Shown here: positions 8,154 through 18,034 of the stretch, one piece after another
How the letters are laid out: the number at the start of each line of letters is the position of its first letter
Numbering within the stretch: the first letter of the stretch is position 1
Origin: UBA4582 sp013204195
Lineage (GTDB): Bacteria > Pseudomonadota > Gammaproteobacteria > Pseudomonadales > Azotimanducaceae
Assembly: GCA_963925735.1 (NCBI GenBank)
Contig: CAWUUH010000020.1
Coordinates: forward strand, 1 to 64,000
Length of the DNA stretch: 64,000 nucleotides
Direction of reading: 5' to 3'
Program-made: the position numbers and the translations under genes
The notes under the pieces: generated by a model
What the model was told of the DNA's origin: nothing
The model's database searches: none
The model's input: the letters and a program-made list of their open reading frames with translations, nothing else

Positions 8154-11100
8154 ATGAAAACACCTATCTCAAGTGCAGCGCTCACCGGTGACGCTATGTC
8201 AAAGGCATCCGTCTTAACCCAACCATCGACCCCTAGTGCTGCAGTCACCGGTGAGTTCGTGACCATGGCCGGAGAGCGGTATTACGCGATTCGCAATGTC
8301 GACAAAATTCCGCCGTTTTTTATCAGCGTCGTATCCGATAGCGATCATTGGTTATTTGTCGCATCCAATGGTGGTTTAGCCGCCGGCCGGGTGTCCCCGG
8401 ATACGTCACTATTCCCCTATATCACTGTCGACAAGATCTACGAAAGCACACCACATACCGGCAGCAAAACGCTGCTGCGCGTCGAACTGGAGGGACAGCA
8501 TGATGACTGGGAACCCTTCAACGCAGAACATGACAACCGCTTTAACATCAATCGCAACCTGTATAAAAATAGCTTAGGCAATAAACTCCTGTTTGAGGAA
8601 ATTAACCATGACCTGCAGCTGGTGTTTCGTTATACCTGGGCCTGCAGCGATCGCTACGGCTTTGTGAGACAGTGTGAGATCGAGAATTTTGGCGCTGGAA
8701 GCTGTTCTATCGAGCTCCTCGATGGATTGCAAAATTTACTACCCGCCGGCACTCCTCGCTACGCCCAGACCAACACCAGCTATCTAGTGGATGCCTATAA
8801 ATGGAATGAGCTCGACGAGCACACTGGACTGGCTTTGTTCACGTTATTTTCTGGCATCACCGATCGCGCCGAGCCCAGCGAGTCGCTGAAGGCCACCACG
8901 GTCTTTAGCTTAGGGCTTGATAAACCAAAGATCCTGCTCAGCAGTCAACAAATTAACCGTTTTCGTGACTCTGCCGAGGTATCCCAGGAAAACCACAAAC
9001 GCGGTATTCGTGGCGCCTTTATGGTCAACGCCTCACTCAAACTGGCGCCAAAGACAGCAACTCGCTGGCAGTTGGTCGCCAACATCGAGCAAAGCCAAAC
9101 ACAGTCGGTCAATCTACAACATCAACTCGCTAACCCTCAGGCACTAGAGGCAGCGATTGAACAGTCTCTTCAACAGAGCTCCGACGCACTCGCTCGGATC
9201 ATGGCCGCTGGTGATGGATTTCAGGTAACCGCTGAAGAGACTGTGGCAGTTCATCACTATGCCAATGTTCAATACAATATTATGCGGGGTGGTATATTCG
9301 ACAATCAGTATCAAGTCGACGCTCAGGATTTCGGCGCTACGATCCGCTCGTTTAATGGCCCTGTCTATCAACAGCATCAGACATTACTTGAAGCACTACC
9401 CCCACAAACACACTTCAATCAATTACTGTCGATGATCATTGAACAAGGTGATCCACAACTTGAACGCCTGACCTACGAATACCTGCCCATCACTTTTGGT
9501 CGGCGTCATGGCGACCCTAGCCGCCCTTGGAATGAATTCGAGATCAAGCTAAAAGACGAAACAGGCGATCCATTGCTGGCATACCAAGGAAATTGGCGAG
9601 ACATCTTTCAAAACTGGGAAGCTTTGATGTTCAGCTACCCAGAATTTATCGAAAATGTCATCGCTAAGTTCGTCAATGCATCTACAGCCGATGGCTATAA
9701 CCCCTATCGGATCACCAAAGAAGGGATCGACTGGGAAATTGAGGAACCCGATGACCCCTGGAGCTACATTGGCTATTGGGGCGATCACCAAATCATCTAC
9801 TTGCAGAAATTACTGGAGCTTTCACAACAGTTTCATCCAAACCGGCTTGATCAACTTCTGCGCCGGCCTATATTTAGCTACGCCAATGTACCTTACAAGA
9901 TCAAGCCATTCGACGCTTTGTTAGAGAACGCGAAGAGCACTGTAGTTTTTGATCATGAGCTGGCGCAGCGAATTGAACAACGGGTCGCCAGTCTGGGGGC
10001 CGATGGCAAGTTGTTGGCTGACGCTTCTGGACAGGTATACCTGGTTAATCTACTCGAAAAGTTATTGGTACCGCTGCTAAGCAAGCTGGGCAATCTCGTC
10101 ATAGACGGTGGCATCTGGCTTAACACCCAACGACCCGAGTGGAACGACGCGAATAATGCGCTGGTTGGCCAAGGTCTGTCGATGGTAACGCTCTACTATA
10201 TGCGCCGCTATGTCAGACTTCTGCAACAATTGCTCACAACGCAATTGACCAATGGACACTCGGACGAGATCAACTTGTCTACAGAAGTCAGTCAATGGTT
10301 GGTCGACACCGCCGGCGCCCTAAACTCAGCGCGCGTGCACCTAAGTAATGGCCCAATCGCTGAAACATTGCGTTACGCCATATTGGCCGAGCTTGGCCAA
10401 GCCTCTGGCCAGTATCGCCAAGTTATCTATCAACAGGAATCCTTCAGTGGCACCCGAACCCACCGCATTAGGGATATAACGGCTCTGCTCGACGACGCGC
10501 TGGCTGCCATCGATCACAGTATACAAAGCAACCTAGCACCTGACGGCCTTTATCATGCGTACAACTTGCTGGAACTGCGCCTCGACGCCATCAGCGTCGA
10601 CAGACTTTACGCGATGCTAGAAGGCCAGGTCGCAGCGCTTAGTTCCGGCGCTATAGCACCGGTCGAAGCCGTGGCGGTGTTAGAACGATTATTCAAAAGC
10701 AATCTTTACCGAGCCGATCAGAAAACCTTTCTGCTCTATCCCGACCGTCAATTACCGAGCTTCTTAGAGAAAAATCGCCTGCCCACGCATCAAGTTGAAG
10801 CCTTGCCTGTCCTAATGAAAATGTTGGCCCAGGGCGAACACCGGATTATCGAGCAGGACGCCAACCACTGCTACCGGTTCAATGCTGAACTACGCAATAT
10901 TTTTGATCTCAATGCCCAACTAGATGCATTGACCGAGGAATATGGCGACAGCCTTGAACAAGCACGGGCACCCTTGCAAGCATTGTACGAGCAGGTATTC
11001 AATCACAAAGCCTTTACTGGCCGGTCGGGCGGTATGTTCGGCTTTGAGGGTCTCGGCAGTATCTATTGGCACATGGTGTCTAAATTGCTTTTAGCGACAC

Positions 11101-11723
11101 AGGAAAACTTCTTTATTGCGCGGGAACAAGCCGGCCAAAACGGGTCTAAAAGTCAGCACGCAATCAGTCACCGATTAGGTGAGTTGTACTATCGTATTCG
11201 TGACGGCATCGGCTTTAATAAGACGCCCGCTGAATACGGTGCCTTTCCCACAGACCCTTATTCACATACTCCTAGTCATATTGGCGCCCAACAACCCGGT
11301 ATGACAGGCCAAGTTAAAGAAGAGATCATCACCCGTTTTGCGGAATTGGGGATTCGGGTTCATGGTGGCCTAGTCCTCTTTGATCCCGGACTGCTTCGAC
11401 CCTGCGAATTCGTTTCAGAGCCCACACTTTTTCGGTTTCTCGATGTGGACCGACAATGGCAACAACTCGCCGTACCCGCTGCCGGATTAGCATTTACTTG
11501 GTGCCAGGTGCCACTGGTCTATCGACTGGATAACCAAACCAGCGCCCGCGTTGAGGTGACATGGGATGATGGCACCCAGCAAATATTACCTGCGTTAACG
11601 CTACCCCTAGAAATGGCCAACGAACTGTTCAAACGCAGCGGACGAATCCGTCGTGTTGACCTAGTGGTAGGCGACAGGCAGTTGTTTTCTACGGCACCAG
11701 CGCCAAGCGACGGCAGTATTTAG
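8154..11723 (+). CDS. GH149-like beta-1,3-oligoglucan phosphorylase
   Basis: An 1189-residue cytoplasmic protein without a signal peptide. Its N-terminal part (PPFFISVVSDSDHWLFVASNGG, then LAAGRVSPDTSLFPYITVDKI) matches the hallmark opening of GH149 beta-1,3-glucan phosphorylases as I recall them, and the length agrees with that family (about 1100-1200). The fold would be a beta-sandwich domain followed by an (alpha/alpha)6 barrel, as in GH94-type inverting phosphorylases. The predicted reaction is beta-1,3-glucan(n) plus phosphate giving alpha-glucose 1-phosphate and glucan(n-1). GH161 or GH94 are alternatives; the length argues for GH149. The start is the first ATG; a second ATG at 8196 is possible. 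Genes for import and extracellular cleavage of the same glucan lie on both sides. Confidence 0.75.
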   Translation: MKTPISSAALTGDAMSKASVLTQPSTPSAAVTGEFVTMAGERYYAIRNVDKIPPFFISVVSDSDHWLFVASNGGLAAGRVSPDTSLFPYITVDKIYESTPHTGSKTLLRVELEGQHDDWEPFNAEHDNRFNINRNLYKNSLGNKLLFEEINHDLQLVFRYTWACSDRYGFVRQCEIENFGAGSCSIELLDGLQNLLPAGTPRYAQTNTSYLVDAYKWNELDEHTGLALFTLFSGITDRAEPSESLKATTVFSLGLDKPKILLSSQQINRFRDSAEVSQENHKRGIRGAFMVNASLKLAPKTATRWQLVANIEQSQTQSVNLQHQLANPQALEAAIEQSLQQSSDALARIMAAGDGFQVTAEETVAVHHYANVQYNIMRGGIFDNQYQVDAQDFGATIRSFNGPVYQQHQTLLEALPPQTHFNQLLSMIIEQGDPQLERLTYEYLPITFGRRHGDPSRPWNEFEIKLKDETGDPLLAYQGNWRDIFQNWEALMFSYPEFIENVIAKFVNASTADGYNPYRITKEGIDWEIEEPDDPWSYIGYWGDHQIIYLQKLLELSQQFHPNRLDQLLRRPIFSYANVPYKIKPFDALLENAKSTVVFDHELAQRIEQRVASLGADGKLLADASGQVYLVNLLEKLLVPLLSKLGNLVIDGGIWLNTQRPEWNDANNALVGQGLSMVTLYYMRRYVRLLQQLLTTQLTNGHSDEINLSTEVSQWLVDTAGALNSARVHLSNGPIAETLRYAILAELGQASGQYRQVIYQQESFSGTRTHRIRDITALLDDALAAIDHSIQSNLAPDGLYHAYNLLELRLDAISVDRLYAMLEGQVAALSSGAIAPVEAVAVLERLFKSNLYRADQKTFLLYPDRQLPSFLEKNRLPTHQVEALPVLMKMLAQGEHRIIEQDANHCYRFNAELRNIFDLNAQLDALTEEYGDSLEQARAPLQALYEQVFNHKAFTGRSGGMFGFEGLGSIYWHMVSKLLLATQENFFIAREQAGQNGSKSQHAISHRLGELYYRIRDGIGFNKTPAEYGAFPTDPYSHTPSHIGAQQPGMTGQVKEEIITRFAELGIRVHGGLVLFDPGLLRPCEFVSEPTLFRFLDVDRQWQQLAVPAAGLAFTWCQVPLVYRLDNQTSARVEVTWDDGTQQILPALTLPLEMANELFKRSGRIRRVDLVVGDRQLFSTAPAPSDGSI

Positions 11724-11783
11724 ACGATGGCCTCTAAGTACATTAGGTTGATTCACCAAGTTCTAAATAGGGAGCATCTGACC

Positions 11784-12548
11784 ATGGGCAGTTCAAATCC
11801 TAAACAGTGGCTAAGGTTGGTCATGATGTTGCCAGTGTTGACAATCTCGCCCGCTCACGCTGACAGCACCCACTACCCTGGCAGAACCCATTATCAAGCG
11901 CCGCAAGCGCTCGAAGCCTTGGTCGTAGACGGCGTGGCTGACGAAGCGATATGGGAGAAAGCGGCCTGGCGGCCCTTGAATCAGCGCTGGCTGGGCCCAG
12001 AGTATAGCCGGGATGATTTTCAAGGTCGGTACAAAGTTGTTTGGACTGAAAACAAGCTCTACCTTCTAGGCGAATTTGTCGACGATATCCTGATCGATAC
12101 GCACCGCGACCCACTCAGCCAATATTGGGACGATGACACCTTGGAGGTGTTTTTAGACGAAGATTATTCTGGCGGCGATCATCAATATAATCACAACGCC
12201 TTTACCTATCATTTTTCTTTGGACAATCAAGCCATCGATATCGGCACTGATAAAAAACCGCGGCGCTACTCTCATCACGTTGAAAGCCGATGGCAGCAAG
12301 TCAACAATACGATCCTATGGGAGGTCAGCATTGATGTATACACCGCGGCTTACCAGGACGACACAGACAACAATCAACCAACATTACTGTCAGCCGGTAA
12401 GGTCATGGGATTGATGGTGGCCTATTGCGATAACGATGGTAGCGAATTACGAGAAAACTTTATTGGCTCTGAATTTGCCCCAGGTGAGGGCAAAGACAGA
12501 GGCTGGATTGACGCGGGCTTGTTTGGCGAACTGACGTTGGTGGAATAA
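11784..12548 (+). CDS. Exported CBM9/DOMON-like carbohydrate-binding protein
   Basis: I chose the ATG at 11784 because AGGGAG lies 9 bases upstream and because it gives a clean signal peptide (MGSSNPKQWLRLVMMLPVLTISPAHA, cleavage before DSTHY). A longer frame opens at 11727. The mature protein of about 230 residues is a single beta-sandwich of the CBM9-like type (LVVDGVADEAIWEKAAW at the start, VVWTENKLYLLGEFVDD, YWDDDTLEVFLDED, TILWEVSIDV). Such domains bind sugar chain ends or cap extracellular enzymes. It follows the phosphorylase by 60 bases and is probably co-transcribed. It converges with the GH16 gene. The ligand is inferred to be beta-glucan. Confidence 0.7.
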   Translation: MGSSNPKQWLRLVMMLPVLTISPAHADSTHYPGRTHYQAPQALEALVVDGVADEAIWEKAAWRPLNQRWLGPEYSRDDFQGRYKVVWTENKLYLLGEFVDDILIDTHRDPLSQYWDDDTLEVFLDEDYSGGDHQYNHNAFTYHFSLDNQAIDIGTDKKPRRYSHHVESRWQQVNNTILWEVSIDVYTAAYQDDTDNNQPTLLSAGKVMGLMVAYCDNDGSELRENFIGSEFAPGEGKDRGWIDAGLFGELTLVE

Positions 12549-12598
12549 CCGGCAGCCCCGCTAGCAGGCTCCCGAGCCAAACCCGATAACCGCCCGTA

Positions 12599-13456
12599 TT
12601 ATTTCTGAAAAACTTCGTGCCTCACCCAATCCACCTCAAGAACCCAAGGACTGCCGAGCATAGAAGAATCGTTGATTTTGGCAAAATTCAGGATAGCAAA
12701 CAGCGGCTCGGGAAATTGATCCTCGGGATCCGGACTTCGATAAATCTCGACGCCATCCAACCGAAAGATGAGATGTTGATCAACCCATTCAACAGAATAC
12801 TCATGGAATTCATCGAGACGGGTTGCCTGCACCAGCATCAGCGCCTGCCAGTCACCCCCGCCGCAATAACCCATGCTTTTAATCGCACGGGCGGCATAAT
12901 GATCAGGACCACCATCACTATGGTGCTCAAAGATATCTATCTCACCGGATCCCGTCATGGGCCAGCATACGGTCTCATCCGCCTCCTCAACCGGTGCTTC
13001 GTTATTCTGCGCACCCAACAACCACCATGCCGGAAACATCCCCGACTGACCGCTGTCCTCTACCCGTAAACGCGCGGTCCATCGACCTTTGACAAACTCC
13101 TTACGGTTCTTGCTGGCGATTCGACCAGCCACATATTGCGTGTCAGGGTGTTGCTGACCAAACTTATCAAGGTTGTCACAGGGGCGCTTTTCGCCCAGAT
13201 CGACAACCCGCAGTTTAAGCGTGCCATCGGTCACTTGCCGCGTATTAAACTGATTGTCTGGCACGTAGCATTGATCCTCGGCATTGACCCATATCCGCTG
13301 ATCTTGCCAGTTATCCGTGTTGAAGCGCTCAAAGTCGTCAAAAAAATCAATACTCCAACCCGCGCCACTCGATGCCACCGGTTGGCTAGCCATGTTGCAG
13401 CCAGCGGTGCCTAACAGCGTCAAGCCGAGCAACATAAAACGCTGTAATCGCTTCAT
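12599..13456 (-). CDS. GH16 endo-beta-1,3-glucanase (laminarinase) lipoprotein
   Basis: A 285-residue lipoprotein: the signal MKRLQRFMLLGLTLLGTAGC ends in a lipobox with Cys20, so the enzyme is likely on the outer membrane. The catalytic GH16 motif is GEIDIFEHH, with Glu172 as nucleophile, Asp174, and Glu177 as acid/base. The bulged EIDIFE form is typical of laminarinases and many agarases or carrageenases. WTARLRV and MFPAWWLLG are the usual flanking beta-strands. It lies downstream of the TonB-dependent receptor on the same strand but beyond a strong hairpin terminator, so it may be partly separately expressed. Beta-1,3-glucan specificity rests on the context. Confidence 0.85.
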   Translation of the reverse strand: MKRLQRFMLLGLTLLGTAGCNMASQPVASSGAGWSIDFFDDFERFNTDNWQDQRIWVNAEDQCYVPDNQFNTRQVTDGTLKLRVVDLGEKRPCDNLDKFGQQHPDTQYVAGRIASKNRKEFVKGRWTARLRVEDSGQSGMFPAWWLLGAQNNEAPVEEADETVCWPMTGSGEIDIFEHHSDGGPDHYAARAIKSMGYCGGGDWQALMLVQATRLDEFHEYSVEWVDQHLIFRLDGVEIYRSPDPEDQFPEPLFAILNFAKINDSSMLGSPWVLEVDWVRHEVFQK

Positions 13457-13520
13457 TAGGCCTCCTAGAAAATTGGTTTATGGGTTTTAAATGCTCACCC
13501 TACTTGTCGCAGGCAAGACA

Positions 13521-13555
13521 AAAAAAATCCGCGGCTCTTTCGAACGGCGGATTTT
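13521..13555 (-). terminator. Rho-independent terminator after the TonB receptor
   Basis: On the minus strand AAAATCCGC pairs with GCGGATTTT across a 14-base loop, and the second arm runs into a run of eight T residues. It lies about 65 bases after the receptor stop and about 65 bases before the GH16 start, so it would limit read-through into GH16. Confidence 0.75.
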
Positions 13556-13619
13556 CATTGTATCGAGGGTCCAACTACGTCTGCCTAGATGGACCCACTC
13601 AACCTACATCCTAGGACGA

Positions 13620-16600
13620 CTAGAAGTTAGCTCTAAGTCCTATTTTGTACATTGGGCCATGATCTTGCGCTAAGAAGATCATCTCTGAGTGACGGACAAA
13701 AAGTCGTACAGGTTCATCAGTGACGTTGCGCGCTTCGGCAAATATCGTGATGTTATCGTTGAACTTGTACGAACCCGTAAGATCTACCTGACCGCGTGCT
13801 TCTAGGAAGATAGGGTTATTACTTCCCTCAACGCCCGCATAAGTTTCATCCCTGTAGTTCCAAGCGATAGTCGCCTGCCAAGTGTTGTCTTCATAAAATC
13901 CAGCTAAGTTCGCCGAATCACCAAAACCAGGCAAAGCGAATTGCTCACCGAGCGAATATACATCTGCTTCTACATCGCCACCAACAAAGGTCGCGTTGGC
14001 GTTGACACCAAAACCAGTGGTACCGAATTGATGTTGAATCGCTAATTCCCAGCCATCGATGGTACCGCTTTTGCCGTTAGCTGGCTGAGTAATATCGATC
14101 AGTGCCAGAGGATCAGTGGCTTCGCCAACGATATTGAAGGGCGGGCAAACAAAGCCGCCACCAAAGCAAATACCGATACCACCCGGTTGGCCTGCAGTGT
14201 TCCACCACAGCTCATTGAGCGTACCCGGTGCAGCATAGTCGTTTGGCGTATCGGCACGACGATTTCCGGCGGCGAGGTCCGCTCTCGCGGCATTTGCCAA
14301 ATCACCAAAGAAGGGATCCGTCAGGGTGCCGTAAGTTTGTGTGTTTGTGCTGGTCGTCAAGAAACCTGAGATATCTTTACGGAAGTAACCGATAGCAATA
14401 TAGCTTCCTTCCGCGTAGTAATTTTCATAGGCAATATCAAAGTTATTTGACTCTAAGGGCTCCAAATTAGGGTTACCCGAGTTTGCCTGCGCATTTTCAC
14501 CAAATTGACGTGTCGTGAACGCTAACACGGACCGCAAATCATTAATGCCAGCCCGAGCAATAGTCTTGCTGGCTGAGGCGCGCACAACACCAGTTTCACT
14601 CACACCCAAACTTAAGCTCAAATTAGGCAGCACATAAGAATTCGTCGCCGAAATAGGCACAGGCACTTCACCCTCATACAGCACATCAAATCTATCTACT
14701 GACCAAGATATCGCACTAGCGATTTGGCTTAAGGCAGTGGAGGTCGTTTTCGCATCCTCATAACGTAAACCTGCTGACACATTGAGCGGCATACCATTCA
14801 GCTCGCTTTCGAAATAAAACTGCGCATAAACCGCTGTCAATTCCTCGTCAACTTTACCATCAACCTCGGTAGGCCCTGCGTTCAATAGACACCGGTCGTC
14901 ACCACGTTCACCTGTTGCCAGATCGGTAAATCCCGTACCCGCCGCATCACTGACGATCTCGCAGTTGGCATAGTTAACATTCCAAAAATCAGTCAAGCCA
15001 GGACCGAATCCCGCTCGCGAAAACGCCGCGGCGGCGGCAGGCACGTCAATGGCCAGATAATAGTTTTCTGGGTTAGTGCTGCCTTCGTCCATGAAGCCCG
15101 CTAGCGATGTTTTAGTAAAGATCGCGTCATCAAACTGGCCATAATTCAGGACTGTTGCAGTACCGTCGTTACCCGCACCCTGAACAATGAAGTTGCTTGC
15201 TCGAGTATCTCGAATTTCCTGCTCCATTCTAGAAATACCAAATTCGATGGACTTCAAGGAATCGCTAAACAGTCCATCCAGGTTTTCCCACTTACCATCT
15301 ACCTGGAACTGTTGAAGTTCATTGCGTTTTCTCTGGAGATTGAACGTACCGTTTGTCGAGCCTAAATCCGCCGGCTCAATTTCATCGTAACCCGCAATAA
15401 TGCTACCTGTGTTATCAATATTAACCACGTCATAGTCGTATGTAGGTATGCCTGAAGGCCTGAAGCTTACATCGACACGGTTGATTCGTGCTGCCGGGCC
15501 GCCAGCCACATTGAAGTAACCACCCCAGTTTCCATTAATAAAGGAAATACTATTATCCAGACCTGTGCCTATCTTCTCAGCAGACGAGTCGTGGAAGTCG
15601 AAAACCATTACTAGGGCATCACTGGCTTGCCATTCGACGTTGAAACCCGTTGACTTGTTGGTGCTATCTTCATAACCCCAGGTCGCAGAATGGGTGTAGG
15701 TCGGAAAGGCAAAAATATCCGGATTAGAAGAGTAGACAGAATCCGTAATCACCCCGCGACTATTAGCCACACCTTCTGACATATTAAATCCACCAAGGTA
15801 GGTGCCGAATTGATTGCCTTCGGTCGTGAATTCCTTAGCTGAATAGGTGTAATCGAGGGTTGCTCGAATCTTGTCAGTGACATCTAATTGCAGCGTGCCA
15901 CGGGCGTTATCCCGTGTACGCTCATTGTCTTTGACTTGAAAACCGACTTTTTCAGGAAAAAACAGCGCGCCATCAGCACGTTGATTGGCCGTCGCATCAA
16001 TGGTCGCGCCATCTATTCGTCCGGGTATATCCGTGGTATTAAACCAGCTCGTTTCCTGCAGTCCTTCTTCACGGTTATTTCTTACCTGATGAGAACCTGA
16101 CAAGGATAAACCGAGGCGGTTATCTAGGAATGTATTGGTAACAAAGAAATCAACCTCGGGCGTTACACCATCTTCCGTATCGGTCGAATCAACGACGCCG
16201 CCAACGCTGAACGAGCCTTTAAAGCCCGGCGCACTCAGGGGGTTGGCTGTCACTATGTTAATGGTGGAACCAATGCCGCCCGTCGGCAGTTGTGCGGTCG
16301 GCGTCTTAAAGACTTGCACTGACTCAAAACCATGTGCCGATATGTCGTTAAAATCGTAGGATCGACCACCGTTGTAAACGCCAGGCACTGTCGGCATTTG
16401 ACGGCCATTGAGTGTTACCAGATTGAATTCAGGTCCGAACCCACGCACTGCAACCTTGGAACCCTCGATATTATTTCGGTCGATAGCAACGCCAACCAAG
16501 CGCGACAGCGCTTCTGCCAGGTTACCGTCTGGGAATTTACCCATGTCTTCCGCGACAATCGCGTCAACGATACCGTTATAGTTTCTTTTATAGTCTGCTG

Positions 16601-16787
16601 CTTTGGTCAGGCCCGATCGGATACCCGTAACAACCACTTCCTCAAGAACCGCCTTTTCCGCCGAATTGGCACTATTGGCGGTGCTTTGAGTGGCAACCGG
16701 CGCTGCTTCCTGCGCCCAGCTTTGTGAAACGGCACCGACCAGCACTAAAGCGACCTTGCTGGAGAACAAATTGTTTTTAAAAATCAT
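13620..16787 (-). CDS. TonB-dependent outer-membrane receptor for glucan oligosaccharides
   Basis: A 1055-residue receptor with a strong ribosome-binding site (AAGGAGGGGGG) just before the ATG. Signal peptide ends at ...VSQSWAQ. A TonB-box-like LEEVVVTGIR is followed by the plug domain (residues about 60-190: VDAIVAEDMGKFPDGNLAEALSR and VRGFGPEFNLVTLNGRQMP). A beta-barrel ends in the aromatic GLRANF, the outer-membrane insertion signal. The length and plug motif are typical of gammaproteobacterial carbohydrate receptors (TIGR01782 type). There is no SusD partner, as expected outside Bacteroidetes. With GH16 downstream and a two-component system upstream on the same strand, the ligand is probably laminarin fragments. 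Confidence 0.9.
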   Translation of the reverse strand: MIFKNNLFSSKVALVLVGAVSQSWAQEAAPVATQSTANSANSAEKAVLEEVVVTGIRSGLTKAADYKRNYNGIVDAIVAEDMGKFPDGNLAEALSRLVGVAIDRNNIEGSKVAVRGFGPEFNLVTLNGRQMPTVPGVYNGGRSYDFNDISAHGFESVQVFKTPTAQLPTGGIGSTINIVTANPLSAPGFKGSFSVGGVVDSTDTEDGVTPEVDFFVTNTFLDNRLGLSLSGSHQVRNNREEGLQETSWFNTTDIPGRIDGATIDATANQRADGALFFPEKVGFQVKDNERTRDNARGTLQLDVTDKIRATLDYTYSAKEFTTEGNQFGTYLGGFNMSEGVANSRGVITDSVYSSNPDIFAFPTYTHSATWGYEDSTNKSTGFNVEWQASDALVMVFDFHDSSAEKIGTGLDNSISFINGNWGGYFNVAGGPAARINRVDVSFRPSGIPTYDYDVVNIDNTGSIIAGYDEIEPADLGSTNGTFNLQRKRNELQQFQVDGKWENLDGLFSDSLKSIEFGISRMEQEIRDTRASNFIVQGAGNDGTATVLNYGQFDDAIFTKTSLAGFMDEGSTNPENYYLAIDVPAAAAAFSRAGFGPGLTDFWNVNYANCEIVSDAAGTGFTDLATGERGDDRCLLNAGPTEVDGKVDEELTAVYAQFYFESELNGMPLNVSAGLRYEDAKTTSTALSQIASAISWSVDRFDVLYEGEVPVPISATNSYVLPNLSLSLGVSETGVVRASASKTIARAGINDLRSVLAFTTRQFGENAQANSGNPNLEPLESNNFDIAYENYYAEGSYIAIGYFRKDISGFLTTSTNTQTYGTLTDPFFGDLANAARADLAAGNRRADTPNDYAAPGTLNELWWNTAGQPGGIGICFGGGFVCPPFNIVGEATDPLALIDITQPANGKSGTIDGWELAIQHQFGTTGFGVNANATFVGGDVEADVYSLGEQFALPGFGDSANLAGFYEDNTWQATIAWNYRDETYAGVEGSNNPIFLEARGQVDLTGSYKFNDNITIFAEARNVTDEPVRLFVRHSEMIFLAQDHGPMYKIGLRANF

Positions 16788-17202
16788 CAGACCCCCCTCC
16801 TTATAAAGGAGTTTTTTGTCTATACACGAGTTCAGGTTTTTATATTTATGGTCAGGTAGCGATCAATAGATCTCGCACTGCGCCGATCTTATACAGCATT
16901 TTTTTCTGACGCTGTTCGCATTTGCGCCAAGTGGGACTACGGCTACGATGAAATGGTCACATGGCTGAAACTCTCTATTTGCCCCGCAAGCGAACAACCT
17001 AGCAAATCACACCATAGTCTGCGCCTCAGTCGGGTTTGCGGCAGCAGCTAACCCTAATTCCCACCTAACAATCGACCGTTTCAAACGTTTTTAGCTCAGG
17101 GGCGATAGGGGCGAGCATCAAAAGCCTTACCCCTTAGTCGTTATTTTCGCAGCGAGGCCAATTAAAGCTGCGTTAATAAGCTATTCAAAACCTATGGATG
17201 AG
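16788..17202. other. Intergenic region upstream of the receptor (415 bp)
   Basis: The gap lies between the response-regulator stop and the receptor start, both on the minus strand. It should contain the receptor promoter and any LytTR binding site. A ribosome-binding site is visible at about 16791-16804. I see no reliable terminator and no gene. Confidence 0.45.
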
Positions 17203-18024
17203 CTACTGTTGTGCAAGAAAATTCTTGATAGCATCGCGGTAGTTTCGGCTAACCTTCAGCCTCTCATCGCAGTCTAAATGCAGGGTATATTCGCCTTTTT
17301 TTTGCGCAATCACTTCGTCAATACGATCGAGATTCACCACCGTAGAGCGGTGGATGCGCTTGAACTTATCCGGGTCTAAGCGCGACATGAGAGACTTCAA
17401 GGTACTGCGCATGACATGGGTCACGCCTTTGACATGCACACACATGTAGTCACCCGCGGCATCAACCCAATCAATATCCTTTGCGTCAATCAACACAGTG
17501 CTGTCCTGATCTTTTATGGCTATTTTAGTGTCCGAAACCCATTGTCCGTCAGCGCCGGACAATTCATCTATAGAGCCTAGGCTACCGTTGAATTTTTTGG
17601 CAATTTCATCGATGGCACCAATTAAGGACAGCTTCTGATGGCCAAGATCACCATCAACCTGAAAGCGGTCACAAGCGCGTTGTACCGCACGTAACAACCG
17701 CGTTTCGTCTACGGGCTTCAGCAAATAATCGACGGCGTGCAGATCAAATGCGTCCAAAGCATAGCGTTGGTAGGCAGTACAGAAAATTATCATCGGCATC
17801 AAATCGGCCTGCAGCGCTTTAATAACATCGAAGCCGTTCTTGCCTGGCATTTGAATATCAAGAAAGACCAAATCTGGCTCTAAATCTAAGATTGCCGTCA
17901 CGGCTTCGCGACCGTTATTGCATTGCGCAATTAGCTCTATTTCTGGCACCTGCTCCAGCAATACCCGCAACAATTTTCGCGCCAGGCCTTCATCGTCTAC
18001 AATAATAGTTCGAAGCTTCTGCAT
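17203..18024 (-). CDS. LytTR-type response regulator
   Basis: A 273-residue two-domain regulator. Residues 5-120 are a receiver domain with the acidic pair Asp10-Asp11, phosphoacceptor Asp56 (LVFLDIQMPG) and Lys in LLKPVD. Residues about 165-270 are a LytTR DNA-binding domain (MRSTLKSLMSRLDPDKFKRI, HRSTVVNLDRIDEV, YTLHLDCDERLKVSRNYRD). LytTR proteins bind direct repeats upstream of target promoters. It follows the kinase gene by 10 bases and precedes the TonB receptor on the same strand, so the receptor is the obvious candidate target. Confidence 0.9.
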   Translation of the reverse strand: MQKLRTIIVDDEGLARKLLRVLLEQVPEIELIAQCNNGREAVTAILDLEPDLVFLDIQMPGKNGFDVIKALQADLMPMIIFCTAYQRYALDAFDLHAVDYLLKPVDETRLLRAVQRACDRFQVDGDLGHQKLSLIGAIDEIAKKFNGSLGSIDELSGADGQWVSDTKIAIKDQDSTVLIDAKDIDWVDAAGDYMCVHVKGVTHVMRSTLKSLMSRLDPDKFKRIHRSTVVNLDRIDEVIAQKKGEYTLHLDCDERLKVSRNYRDAIKNFLAQQ

Positions 18025-18034
18025 AAATTTCTGA

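Noticed and set aside
7626..8157. Open frames of 96-118 codons on both strands before the phosphorylase gene
   Set aside because: Translations lack any domain, signal or ribosome-binding site and overlap each other on opposite strands, so they look like chance frames.
8154..11723. Alternative reading of the phosphorylase as a cellobiose phosphorylase (GH94)
   Set aside because: The length of 1189 residues and the N-terminal SDSDHWLF pattern fit GH149 better; without a profile search the point is not closed.
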